From the NCBI GenBank assembly GCA_020637295.1, contig JACJWF010000001.1:124001-188000 (forward strand): 64,000 bases of DNA, in the 5' to 3' direction. The notes beneath the pieces are model-generated. The model saw only the letters and a program-made list of their open reading frames with translations, did not search any database and was not told where the DNA came from. Source of the DNA: Acidimicrobiaceae bacterium (GTDB lineage: Bacteria; Actinomycetota; Acidimicrobiia; Acidimicrobiales; Ilumatobacteraceae). This document shows, one piece after another, positions 16,152-24,602 of the stretch (position 1 is its first letter; the number at the start of each line of letters is the position of its first letter). Both the position numbers and the translations under genes were made by a program.

Positions 16152-17245
16152 ATGAACTGCTGACAATTCGGTACCTCGAACTTCTCCCACGCCAGCTCGA
16201 ACGCCGAGACAGACTCCTGGAACTCAAGCAGCTTCGCCTGCAGTTCATCGCCCGTCAATTCAGTCGCCGCGCTCAGCAACGACAATGACGAGTCCATCGA
16301 CTCCGTCGCCGCACGCCACGCCACAGCGACGTCCTCACTGATCCCCGCCGCACTTTCGTCGAGAACGGCTCGGTCGATCGACGCTTGGCCGAACAGGTCA
16401 ATTGCGACGGCTCCGTCGAGCCGACCTTCGACGTACGCCGCCGTCAACAGATCGCGCAGCTGCTGGGAGGCGGGCAGAACCTGCCGACACAAGTCGTCCA
16501 GCTGGTGCAGCCACTCGACATCAGCTGCCGTCAGTTCGTCCGGCACAGGCTCGGCCGCCCCCAGACCGACGGCCGGCTTCACCACGGCACGCACGTCATC
16601 GAGGGCGAAGGTGATAGCAAAGGGCGCCTCGTACGGCTGGCCGTCAGACCCGGTAAGCGGCTCGCTGTCGCCGGAACCAAGACCGTAAAACGGCTCGCTC
16701 GGCGCCGTGACCATGTTGTCGCTGATCTCCATGATCGAGTTGAAGCCGGGAACCAGCACCGTGGGGTTCGGATGCTTGGCCAATACTTCCAACGCTGCTG
16801 CGTCGAAGTCGCTCGGCGCGTATCGGAGGAATAGCACATAGCGGTTCGGCAGGTCCGGTGATGGCACGACCGACTGCGGCAGCCACACGGCGACCGTGTC
16901 GCCCTCGAATCCACCCTTCGACCCGAGCACGTCCTCCACCCCGAGTTCGACGATCGCGTACACCCTCTCCGGGCCATTCGGGTCTGGCTGAAGTCGGACC
17001 TCTTCGGCGAGCCGACCGGCCGAGGCGATCACGACGAGGTCGCTTTGTCGGGCGAGGTCTTCGACCGTAAAGACTGGGATGGTAGGGAGATCGGGCGTGA
17101 TCACGACAGAGCTATCGGTCGGCTCGACACTCTCATCGGCCTGGACCTGAGTGGCCGACAGCTCAGACTCCGACCCGGTTCCGCAACCTGCGAGGGCGAG
17201 GAGCAGGCCAGCCAGCGCAGCCCAATGAAATGCGCTTCCCCGCAT
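16148..17245 (-). CDS. Predicted lipoprotein of unknown function
   Basis: 365 residues. A lipoprotein signal peptide ends in LALAGC with the lipid-carrying cysteine at residue 21, so the protein should be anchored on the outer face of the cytoplasmic membrane. The start ATG at 17245 has GGGAGGGAAG upstream. The mature part is acidic and has no family I recognise; residues 55-190 (PVFTVEDLARQSDLVVIASAG, then VYAIVELGVEDVLG) look like a beta-rich domain, and the C-terminal third is helical with a single cysteine near the end (NCQQF). GC content and codon use look slightly lower than in the conserved neighbours, in line with the IS next to it. The 240 bp upstream to 17484 show no further gene. 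Confidence 0.7.
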   Translation of the reverse strand: MRGSAFHWAALAGLLLALAGCGTGSESELSATQVQADESVEPTDSSVVITPDLPTIPVFTVEDLARQSDLVVIASAGRLAEEVRLQPDPNGPERVYAIVELGVEDVLGSKGGFEGDTVAVWLPQSVVPSPDLPNRYVLFLRYAPSDFDAAALEVLAKHPNPTVLVPGFNSIMEISDNMVTAPSEPFYGLGSGDSEPLTGSDGQPYEAPFAITFALDDVRAVVKPAVGLGAAEPVPDELTAADVEWLHQLDDLCRQVLPASQQLRDLLTAAYVEGRLDGAVAIDLFGQASIDRAVLDESAAGISEDVAVAWRAATESMDSSLSLLSAATELTGDELQAKLLEFQESVSAFELAWEKFEVPNCQQFI

Positions 17246-17484
17246 GACTACTTCCCTCCCGGGTAGAGAGCGCGCGCGCCCACGATGTCGTCGTTGAGCG
17301 GCGCGGTGGTCACTCCACAGGTGTTCTTTGCCCACTGGCTCCCCTTCATTATCGACTTGGGAGCTAACCACTCGCCGAAGGGCCCTGGATCCAGACATCA
17401 TCGCAGCTCATCGGCACATTCCCAAGGTCTGCGAGCCCGACCGCGTGACCGGAGACCTCGACAACGGGGCGACCGGCCGACCAG

Positions 17485-18237
17485 TCAGGCCGGGTCGAAG
17501 GCCAGTACGAACTCCAGCAGGCCGTGATCCTCGGTGCTGATCGTCCCGAAGGACGGGTTGGTGATGTCGTAGTCGGCGAACGTCACGGGGATGTTGCCGA
17601 ACACGCCGATGCGCCCGTTGCCGAACGCGGCGGAGAGCTCGAACGTCACCGTGTTGGTCACCCCGTGGAGGGTCAGCTCGCCGGTGGCCGTGACCGTGAT
17701 GGTCTCGCCGTCGGCCGGGATGGCGCCGAAGTCCAGCGGCCCGGTGAGCACGAACGTGCCGGTGGGGAACTGGGAGACCTCCATGATCCGCCCGTTGAAC
17801 TGGCCGTCGCGCCGGCCCTCGTCGCTGGAGAACGTGGTCATGTCCACCGTGAAGTCGGCGCTGCTGACGACGGTGCCGTCGATGACCAGCGAGCCGGTGA
17901 TCGAGTTGGAGCAGCCGACGCCCTCGGTGTCGAAGCCGTTGATCGACTCCTTCACCCGGTAGCACAGCTCCGAGTCCGCGGCCGGTGCCCAGGTGCCGGT
18001 CACGCCGTCGGCCCCGACCGTGCCGGGTGTGCCGGCGCCGTCGGTGCTGCCGGTCGCGGTGTCGCCGGTGGCGTCGGTGCCGGGCACGCCGGAGCCCTGG
18101 ACGATGTCGATGGCGTCCTGCTCGGTCTTCTTCGCCGGCGGGTCGTTGATCCACTTGGCGTAGATGAAGGAGGCGGCGAACACCAGTGCCACGAGGGCGA
18201 CCAGCCCGATGACGACCTTCTTCCAGTGGCGCTTCAT
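17485..18237 (-). CDS. Membrane-anchored YceI-family protein
   Basis: 250 residues: a short basic N-terminus, one membrane helix (about residues 8-27, VVIGLVALVALVFAASF), a Gly/Thr/Asp-rich linker to about 80, then a YceI lipocalin-like domain with SSADFTVDMTTFSSDEGRRD and the ending GELTLHGVTNTVTFEL typical of the family. YceI proteins bind isoprenoid-type amphiphiles in a beta-barrel. Here the domain would face the outside of the membrane. Two cysteines (CYRV and GCSN) near the domain start could form a disulfide. ATG at 18237. Confidence 0.85.
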   Translation of the reverse strand: MKRHWKKVVIGLVALVALVFAASFIYAKWINDPPAKKTEQDAIDIVQGSGVPGTDATGDTATGSTDGAGTPGTVGADGVTGTWAPAADSELCYRVKESINGFDTEGVGCSNSITGSLVIDGTVVSSADFTVDMTTFSSDEGRRDGQFNGRIMEVSQFPTGTFVLTGPLDFGAIPADGETITVTATGELTLHGVTNTVTFELSAAFGNGRIGVFGNIPVTFADYDITNPSFGTISTEDHGLLEFVLAFDPA

Positions 18238-18336
18238 GTCGGTCCGCTTCCCTTCAGATGTTCGGTGAGCCGAACAGGAGACACGATGATTGCACACTCA
18301 AGGTTTGGCCAGGTCGCGGCTGCGTAGCATCGGCGC

Positions 18337-20184
18337 ATGCAGCCACCCGTGACCGTGTTCGTTGCCCGCCGCATCCACACGATGGACCCCGCACACGCGG
18401 TGGCCACGGCCGTGGCCGTCGGCGATGGCCGGGTCGTCGCCGTGGGCAGCCAGGCCGAGGTGCTCGCCGCGCTGGGCGACACCCCGCACACCATCGACGA
18501 CACCCTGCGCGCCCACGTCCTGCTGCCCGGCCTGATCGACCAGCACCTCCATCCTCTGCTCGGTGCCACGACGCTGGCCACCGAGGTGGTGGCGCCCGAG
18601 GCATGGGTGCTGCCGGGGCGCACCTTCCCCGCCGCGGCCACGGCGGACGAGTACGACGCCCGCCTGCAGGCAGCGCACGAAGCACTGACCGACCCGGACG
18701 AGTGGCTGCTCAGCTGGGGCTACCACCGCCTGTGGCACGGCGACCTGACCCGCCAGCGGCTGGACGCCATCGGCGGCGGCCGGCCGATCGGCGTGTGGCA
18801 GCGGTCGTGCCACGAGTTCCACCTCAACTCGGCGGCCATCGAGCAGCTCGGGCTGACGGAGGAGTGGCGGGCCGACAAGGGCGCCTGGGGTGAGATGATC
18901 GACCTCGACCGCGGCCACTTCTGGGAGCTCGGGGCGATGAACGCGCTCCTCCCGAAGCTGGCGCCGCAACTGATGAGCCGGGAGCGCCTGACCCGCGGCC
19001 TGCATCAGCTGGTCGCCTACCTGTGGGCCACCGGGGTGACGGCGTTCAACGAGCCGGGCATCTTCTGGGGCGTCGAGCCGTGGGATCTGTACCTGGAGAT
19101 CCTCGGCGCTGAGGACGTGCCGATCCTGTCCACGTTCATGGTCGACGGGCGCACCCAGTCCGCCCGCGGCATCGTCGGCGAGGCCGCCCTGGCCGACGCC
19201 CGCGAGCAGGTGGCCCGGGCGCCGGAGGGCAAGGTGCGGATGCTCGACGGCCACGTCAAGCTCTTCGCCGACGGGGCGATCATCTCCCAGCTGATGCAGA
19301 TGCGCGACCCGTACCTGGACGCCGACGGCCGGCCCGACCCGCATCACCACGGCGAATGGCTGATGACGCCCGACGAGTACCGGGCGATGTTCGAGACCTA
19401 CTGGGCGGCGGGCTGGCAGATCCACACCCACGTCAACGGCGACCTCGGGCTGGACCTCGTGCTGGACACGCTGGAGGGCTGCATGGCGGCAGCCCCGCGG
19501 GCCGATCACCGCAGCGTGGTGGTCCACTTCGCCAACTCCCAGGAGGACCAGGTGGACCGCATCGCCCGGCTGGGCGCCATCGTCTCCGCCAACCCGTATT
19601 ACACGGTGGGCTTCGCCGACAAGTACGCCGCGTTCGGGTTGGGGCCAGAGCGGGCGGACGCGATGGTGCGGTCCCGCTCCGTGCTCGACCGCGGTGTGCC
19701 GCTGTCGTTCCACAGCGACCTGCCGATGGGGCCGGCGGCGCCGCTGCAGCTGGCGTCGTTCGCCGTCAACCGGCGGACCGTCGGCGGGCGGGTGGCGGGG
19801 CCGGAGCAACGGATCGCCGTCCACGACGCGCTGCGCGCCGTCACGATCGGCGCGGCCCACTCATGGCGGATGGAGACCGAACTGGGCAGCATCGAGCCCG
19901 GCAAGTGGGCGACGTTCACCGTGCTCGCCGAGGACCCGTACGAGGTGGACCCGACCCGCCTCGGCGACGTGCCCGTGGTGGGTGCGGTGTTCGAGGGCCG
20001 CTGGGCGCCGGTGCCCTCCGCCGCGGGCGCGGTCACTGCGTTCGGAGCCCGGCTGGTGGGGTTGCCGGGGCACGGCGGCGGTGCCGGCGACGGCCACGAC
20101 CACGGGGACGGCTCCGCGTGCTCGTGCACCGCGGCGCGGGCGCTGGCACGCGCCTACCACCGGTGGTGCGCGACCGCGGCGTGA
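18337..20184 (+). CDS. YtcJ-like metal-dependent amidohydrolase
   Basis: 615 residues, amidohydrolase superfamily (TIM-barrel with small beta domain). Metal ligands fit: HxH at H70/H72 in LLPGLIDQHLHP, a lysine in MLDGHVKLFADGAI, histidines in WQIHTHVNGD and VVVHFAN, and the late aspartate in LSFHSDLPMG. YtcJ-like enzymes hydrolyse exocyclic amide or formamide bonds; substrate unknown. The last 40 residues are unusual: a His/Gly/Asp-rich tail (HGGGAGDGHDHGDG) followed by CSC, which looks metal-binding. It lies 20 bases before the aminopeptidase gene in the same direction, so they may be co-transcribed. Confidence 0.85.
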   Translation: MQPPVTVFVARRIHTMDPAHAVATAVAVGDGRVVAVGSQAEVLAALGDTPHTIDDTLRAHVLLPGLIDQHLHPLLGATTLATEVVAPEAWVLPGRTFPAAATADEYDARLQAAHEALTDPDEWLLSWGYHRLWHGDLTRQRLDAIGGGRPIGVWQRSCHEFHLNSAAIEQLGLTEEWRADKGAWGEMIDLDRGHFWELGAMNALLPKLAPQLMSRERLTRGLHQLVAYLWATGVTAFNEPGIFWGVEPWDLYLEILGAEDVPILSTFMVDGRTQSARGIVGEAALADAREQVARAPEGKVRMLDGHVKLFADGAIISQLMQMRDPYLDADGRPDPHHHGEWLMTPDEYRAMFETYWAAGWQIHTHVNGDLGLDLVLDTLEGCMAAAPRADHRSVVVHFANSQEDQVDRIARLGAIVSANPYYTVGFADKYAAFGLGPERADAMVRSRSVLDRGVPLSFHSDLPMGPAAPLQLASFAVNRRTVGGRVAGPEQRIAVHDALRAVTIGAAHSWRMETELGSIEPGKWATFTVLAEDPYEVDPTRLGDVPVVGAVFEGRWAPVPSAAGAVTAFGARLVGLPGHGGGAGDGHDHGDGSACSCTAARALARAYHRWCATAA

Positions 20185-20203
20185 GGACGGCAGACTGGCG
20201 GGC

Positions 20204-21643
20204 ATGACTGCAACCGTCCAGATCGCCCGTTCCGCACCGAAGACCGCCGACGCCGTCGGCGTGCCGGTGGGGACGTCGGGTGCTGTTCCCCGTTCCCTCG
20301 GCCTCTCCCGCGCGGCGCTGGCCTCGCACGGCTTCGAGGGCAAGGTCGGCCAGACGCTGGTCGTCCCGTCGGCCTCCGGTCCCACGCACATCGCCGTCGG
20401 CATCGGCGAGGGCGCGCTGAGCGCCACCTCGCTGCGGACCGCCGCCGCCTCGCTGGTGCGCGCCGCCGGCAAGCGCGCCGTGGTGGCCACGACGCTGGTG
20501 GAGTCTGCAGGTGGCGACGCCGGGCGCGCCGCCCAGGCCGCCACCGAGGGGGCGCTGCTGGCCGCCTACCGCTACGCCGGCATCAAGAAGACCCCCAACC
20601 CCAGCCACCTGCAAGAACTGGTGCTGGTGGTGCCGGAGGCCAAGGCCAAGGCCGTCACCGCCGGCGCCGAGCGCGGCCGGGTGATCGCCGAGGCCGCCTG
20701 CCTGGCCCGCGACCTGGCCAACACGCCGCCCGCCTACCTGACGGCGCGGATGATGGCGGAGAAGGCGATGGAGGTCGGTGCCGCCACCGGCCTGACCGTC
20801 GAGGTGTTCGACGAGCACCAGCTGGAGGAGATGGGCTGCGGCGGCATCCTCGGCGTCAACCGCGGCAGCAAGGAGCCACCGCGCATGGTCCGCCTCACCT
20901 ACACGCCGCGGAACCCGGTGGGCCACCTGGCGATGGTCGGCAAAGGCGTGATGTTCGACTCCGGCGGCCTCAGCCTGAAGCCCAGCGACGGGATGATCGC
21001 CATGAAGCTGGACATGAGCGGCGCCGCCGCGGTCCTGTCGGCGATGAGCACGCTGAAGGCGCTGAAGTGCCGCGCCAAGGTCACCGGCTACCTGATGTGC
21101 ACGGACAACATGAGCGGCGGCGACGCCTACAAGCTGGGTGACGTGCTGACGTTCCGCAACGGCAAGACCGCGGAGATCCACAACACGGACGCCGAGGGCC
21201 GGCTGGTGCTGGCCGACGGCCTGTCGCTGGCGGTGGAGGACGGCCCCGACGCCATCGTCGACATTGCCACGCTCACCGGCGCCTGCATGGTGGCGCTGGG
21301 CCGCAAGGTGGCCGGCGTGATCGGCAACGACCAGGCGTTCGTGGACAAGGTGAAGGCCGCCTCGGCCAGCACCGACGAGGCCGTGTGGCAGCTGCCGCTG
21401 GAGAAGGCGTACCGCAAGCTGCTGGACAGCCATGTGGCCGACTTCCGCAACATCGGCGGGCCGCACGGCGGCGCCATCACCGCTGCGCTGTTCCTCAACG
21501 AGTTCGTGGCCGACGTGCCGTGGGCCCACCTGGACATCGCCGGCCCGATGGACGCCGATGGTGACGACGGCTGGCTGAGCAAGGGCGCCACCGGCTTCGG
21601 CACCCGCCTCCTCAGCGACCTCGCCACCTCCTTCACCAAGTAG
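20204..21643 (+). CDS. pepA: Leucyl aminopeptidase (M17)
   Basis: 479 residues. The C-terminal catalytic domain carries the M17 metal and active-site motifs: VGKGVMFDSGGLSLKP near residue 247, MKLDMSGAA after it, and the signature NTDAEGRLVLADGL near 327. Two metal ions activate water to remove N-terminal residues from peptides in the cytoplasm. The N-terminal domain is the variable macro-like part. The ATG at 20204 is chosen because the frame upstream lies within the amidohydrolase gene. It abuts the convergent gene at 21644 with no spacing. Confidence 0.93.
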   Translation: MTATVQIARSAPKTADAVGVPVGTSGAVPRSLGLSRAALASHGFEGKVGQTLVVPSASGPTHIAVGIGEGALSATSLRTAAASLVRAAGKRAVVATTLVESAGGDAGRAAQAATEGALLAAYRYAGIKKTPNPSHLQELVLVVPEAKAKAVTAGAERGRVIAEAACLARDLANTPPAYLTARMMAEKAMEVGAATGLTVEVFDEHQLEEMGCGGILGVNRGSKEPPRMVRLTYTPRNPVGHLAMVGKGVMFDSGGLSLKPSDGMIAMKLDMSGAAAVLSAMSTLKALKCRAKVTGYLMCTDNMSGGDAYKLGDVLTFRNGKTAEIHNTDAEGRLVLADGLSLAVEDGPDAIVDIATLTGACMVALGRKVAGVIGNDQAFVDKVKAASASTDEAVWQLPLEKAYRKLLDSHVADFRNIGGPHGGAITAALFLNEFVADVPWAHLDIAGPMDADGDDGWLSKGATGFGTRLLSDLATSFTK

Positions 21644-22219
21644 TCACGCCGCGGCGGGGCCGGCGAGGACGGTCGTCGCGGCCGCGGGCGGCACGCCGAC
21701 GGCCAGCAACTGGCGCTCGATGGCCGCGGGTTCGTCGCCCGCGGCCATCATCGCGGCAGCCAGCGTGCGGGCCCGCTGCAGGTCGTCGAGCGTGCACTCG
21801 CGCACCACCCAGCGGGCGTGCAGCTCGGTCAGTGGCGCCGGCATCCGCGCCAGGTGACGGGCGGCGACGGGTGGCATCCGCCGGCGGACGGCCAGGCCGT
21901 CCGGCAGGGGCTGCATCGCCCCGAACAGCACGCACCGGTGCAGCGCCCTGACGAAGGTGTTCGACGTGCCGCGGGAGTACGACAGGCCGAGCGCGCTCGC
22001 CGTGTCGCCGAGGTCCAGCTCGTAGCCAAGTGGGTAGGCGTCCAGCCCGGTGACCAGCCGTCGCAGCGCCCAGGTTGCCGACGGGCCGAGCACGTTCAGC
22101 CAGAACAGCTCCACGTACGTGCCGCGCACGTCGTGGCCGATGGAGTCGACGATCGGGTCGTGCCACGGCACGACCATCATGGTCGGCTGGTCGAACTGGA
22201 GCGGCGGGGTCGGGTGCAT
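21644..22219 (-). CDS. Uncharacterised actinobacterial protein
   Basis: 191 residues; I recognise no named family. The N-terminal 130 residues (VVPWHDPIVDSIGHDVRGTYVE, then LWLNVLGPSATWALRRLV-like helix, SYSRGTSNTFVRALHRCVLFG) look helical and could form a winged-helix DNA-binding fold, with RALHRCVLFGAMQPL as the wing region; the remainder is helical and Ala-rich. Start ATG at 22219 has GGAGGG eight bases upstream. It faces a long, repeat-rich regulatory region shared with the divergent sirtuin gene, which suggests controlled expression, perhaps by itself. That is inference. Confidence 0.6.
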   Translation of the reverse strand: MHPTPPLQFDQPTMMVVPWHDPIVDSIGHDVRGTYVELFWLNVLGPSATWALRRLVTGLDAYPLGYELDLGDTASALGLSYSRGTSNTFVRALHRCVLFGAMQPLPDGLAVRRRMPPVAARHLARMPAPLTELHARWVVRECTLDDLQRARTLAAAMMAAGDEPAAIERQLLAVGVPPAAATTVLAGPAAA

Positions 22220-22329
22220 GTGGGTCCCTCCGAGGAAGCGGGCCGGGCGGTGGGGGAGTCGCATCACCCTCACTGGGCACAGCGAGCCCGGCCGGTTCGG
22301 CAAACACGAACGGTGTGATTCCCCGACTG

Positions 22330-22357
22330 GGTCGGTCGAGCGCGGTCGGTCGAGCGC
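22330..22357. repeat. Perfect 14-bp tandem duplication
   Basis: GGTCGGTCGAGCGC occurs twice head to tail (22330-22343 and 22344-22357) in the 336-bp region between the divergent genes starting at 22219 and 22556. It lies just upstream of the larger spaced repeat at 22378-22446. Confidence 0.75.
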
Positions 22358-22377
22358 CAGGACTCCTGTCCGGTTCC

Positions 22378-22446
22378 CGCGCCCATGGGTGCGGTTTCAG
22401 GTCACGGCTGACGTGGTATCGCGCCCTTGGGCGCGGAATCAGGTCA
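22378..22446. promoter_or_regulatory. Two spaced 27-bp operator-like repeats
   Basis: Copies at 22378-22404 and 22420-22446 agree at 23 of 27 positions and start 42 bp apart, about four helical turns. Each begins with a palindrome: CGCGCCC-AT-GGGTGCG in the first (one mismatch) and CGCGCCC-TT-GGGCGCG in the second (perfect), and ends TCAGGTCA. Two same-face copies of a dyad between divergent genes are what a dimeric repressor or activator would bind. No start codon is nearer than 110 bp. The rest of the 22220-22555 gap holds no reading frame I can support. Confidence 0.5.
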
Positions 22447-22555
22447 GTGGGGTGGGGACCAAGGGGGGACGCGGCACGGTCGGCGTGCCGCAGCCCTTGC
22501 CACGACCTGTCCGGACGGTTCGACCGGGCGGTCGGGTTGCGGCACACTTCTCGGG

Positions 22556-23326
22556 ATGGATGAGTTGATGGCGGCGGAGCTGGACATCGCGGCCGGGTGG
22601 GTGCGCGAGGCCGAGCGGGTGGTGGCATTCACCGGGGCCGGCATCTCCACGGACTCCGGCATCCCCGACTTCCGCGGACCCAACGGGGTCTGGACCAAGA
22701 ACCCGGCGGCGGAGAAGGCCGCGACGCTGCAGCACTACCTGGCCGACCCGGAGGTCCGCCGGGCAGCGTGGCAGAACCGGCTGCGGTCGTCGACCTGGTC
22801 GGCGGAGCCCAACCTCGGCCACCGGGCGCTGGTGGAGCTGGAGCGCCAGGGCCGGCTGATGGCCGTCGTCACCCAGAACGTGGACGGCCTGCACCAGGCG
22901 GCGGGGCACGACCCGGCCAACGTCATCGAGGTGCACGGCACCATGCGCTACACCCGCTGCTGGGGGTGCAACGACCGCCGCCCGATGGAGGACCTGCTGG
23001 AGCGGGTGCGGGCGGGGGAGGACGACCCGTCGTGCGACCGCTGCGGCGGCATCGTCAAGAGCGACACGATCTCCTTCGGGCAGAACCTGGTGCCGGAGGT
23101 CATCGAGGCGGCGATGGTGGCGGCCGAGCGCTGCGACGTGTTGATCGCCGCCGGGTCCTCGCTGTCCGTCTTCCCTGCCGCCAACGTGGTGCCGCGGGCG
23201 AAGTCCGCCGGTGCCCGGGTGATCATCGTCAACGGCCAGCCGACCAACATGGACCGCTTCGCCGACGCCCTCCTCATCGGCCAGCTCGGCGACATCCTCC
23301 CCGCCCTCTGCGGCGTGACGGCGTGA
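22556..23326 (+). CDS. NAD-dependent protein deacylase, Sir2 family
   Basis: 256 residues. NAD site: FTGAGISTDSGIPDFRG at about 25-41 and TQNVDGLHQAAG near 106. Catalytic histidine H127 lies in VIEVHGTM, and four zinc cysteines are in place (C135, C138, C160, C163). GSSLSVFPAANVV closes the nucleotide site. Sirtuins remove acetyl or other acyl groups from lysines using NAD, often controlling acyl-CoA synthetases. The ATG at 22556 is followed by DELMAAELDIAAGWV, the usual N-terminal helix; the frame upstream crosses the repeats and is not coding. Confidence 0.93.
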   Translation: MDELMAAELDIAAGWVREAERVVAFTGAGISTDSGIPDFRGPNGVWTKNPAAEKAATLQHYLADPEVRRAAWQNRLRSSTWSAEPNLGHRALVELERQGRLMAVVTQNVDGLHQAAGHDPANVIEVHGTMRYTRCWGCNDRRPMEDLLERVRAGEDDPSCDRCGGIVKSDTISFGQNLVPEVIEAAMVAAERCDVLIAAGSSLSVFPAANVVPRAKSAGARVIIVNGQPTNMDRFADALLIGQLGDILPALCGVTA

Positions 23327-23374
23327 CGGACGCCCGGTAGCGAATCCCGACCAACCTGATAGGCTTTTGGTCCT

Positions 23375-24538
23375 ATGGCAACGTTCCGTGACCTCCTCGC
23401 CGCCGCCAAGGCCGAGATCGCCGAAGTCGACACTGCCGGCGCCGCCGATCTCATCGCCAAGGGCGCCGTCATCCTCGACGTGCGCGAGCCCGACGAGTAC
23501 GACCAGGGCGCCATCCCCGGCGCCATCCACATCCCCCGTGGCCACCTGGAGTCGCAGGTGGAGAACCGCATCCTCGACCGCGATGCCAAGGTCCTGATCT
23601 ACTGCGCCGGCGGCGTGCGCAGCGCGTTCGCCGCGGTCACCCTGCAGCAGCTCGGCTACTCCGACGTGGTCTCCATGGAGGGCGGCTTCGGCCGCTGGAA
23701 GGACGAGGGCCGCGACTGGCGCACCCCCGTCACGCTCTCTGCCGAGCAGCGCCACCGCTACATGCGCCACCTGCTGCTGCCCGAGGTGGGCGTGGAGGGC
23801 CAGGCCAAGCTGCTGGACGCCAAGGTGCTGATGCTCGGTGCCGGCGGCCTCGGCTCGCCCAGCGCCCTGTACCTGGCTGCGGCCGGCGTGGGCACCATCG
23901 GCATCGTGGACATGGACGAGGTGGACGCCAGCAACCTGCAGCGCCAGATCCTCCACAACATCGACCGGGTGGGCGACCGCAAGGTGGACAGCGCCAAGAA
24001 GACGCTGACCCTGCTGAACCCCGACGTCAACGTGGTCACCTACGACACCCGCCTCGACGCCACCAACATCATGGACATCATCAGCGGCTACGACGTCATC
24101 GTCGACGGGGCGGACAACTTCCCCAGCCGCTACCTGCTGAACGACGCCAGCGTGAAGCTCGGCATCCCCGTGGTGCACGGCTCGATCTTCCGCTTCGAAG
24201 GCATGGTCAGCGTGTTCCACCCGCTGCAGGGCCCGACCTACCGCGACATGGTTCCCGAGCCGCCGCCCGCCGAGCTGGCCCCCAGCTGCGCGGAGGCCGG
24301 CGTGCTCGGCGTGCTGCCCGGCATCGTCGGCAGCATCCAGGCGCTGGAGGTCATCAAGGTGATCCTCGGCATCGGCGAGCCGCTGATCGGCAAGATCCTG
24401 TCGGTGGACACCACGGACATGACGTTCCGCACGTTCAAGCTGCGGGTGGACCCGGACAACCCGGTCACCTACGCCAACCGCGACCGGATCATCGTCAAGG
24501 AGCTCGACGGGCTCTGCGCGCCGGGCCTGTCGCACTGA
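23375..24538 (+). CDS. moeZ: MoeZ/MoeB-like adenylyltransferase with N-terminal rhodanese domain
   Basis: 387 residues with two domains. Residues 15-112 are a rhodanese domain with the active cysteine C77 in LIYCAGGVRSA. Residues 125-387 are a ThiF/MoeB E1-like domain: ATP loop MLGAGGLGSP near 153, DMDEVDASNLQRQ near 179, catalytic cysteine C305 in APSCAEAGVLG. The MoeB zinc cysteines are missing (TYRD where MoeB has CYRC), as in mycobacterial MoeZ. Such enzymes adenylate and sulfurate small ubiquitin-like carriers such as MoaD. In mycobacterial MoeZ the rhodanese is C-terminal, so the order is reversed here. A likely role is molybdopterin sulfur supply for the Mo hydroxylases further on. Confidence 0.88.
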   Translation: MATFRDLLAAAKAEIAEVDTAGAADLIAKGAVILDVREPDEYDQGAIPGAIHIPRGHLESQVENRILDRDAKVLIYCAGGVRSAFAAVTLQQLGYSDVVSMEGGFGRWKDEGRDWRTPVTLSAEQRHRYMRHLLLPEVGVEGQAKLLDAKVLMLGAGGLGSPSALYLAAAGVGTIGIVDMDEVDASNLQRQILHNIDRVGDRKVDSAKKTLTLLNPDVNVVTYDTRLDATNIMDIISGYDVIVDGADNFPSRYLLNDASVKLGIPVVHGSIFRFEGMVSVFHPLQGPTYRDMVPEPPPAELAPSCAEAGVLGVLPGIVGSIQALEVIKVILGIGEPLIGKILSVDTTDMTFRTFKLRVDPDNPVTYANRDRIIVKELDGLCAPGLSH

Positions 24539-24602
24539 CGGGTGCTTCGCTGACCGGCGGCCCGCACGGGCGGGTCGGCCGGCCGAACTAACCTCGGGCG
24601 CC

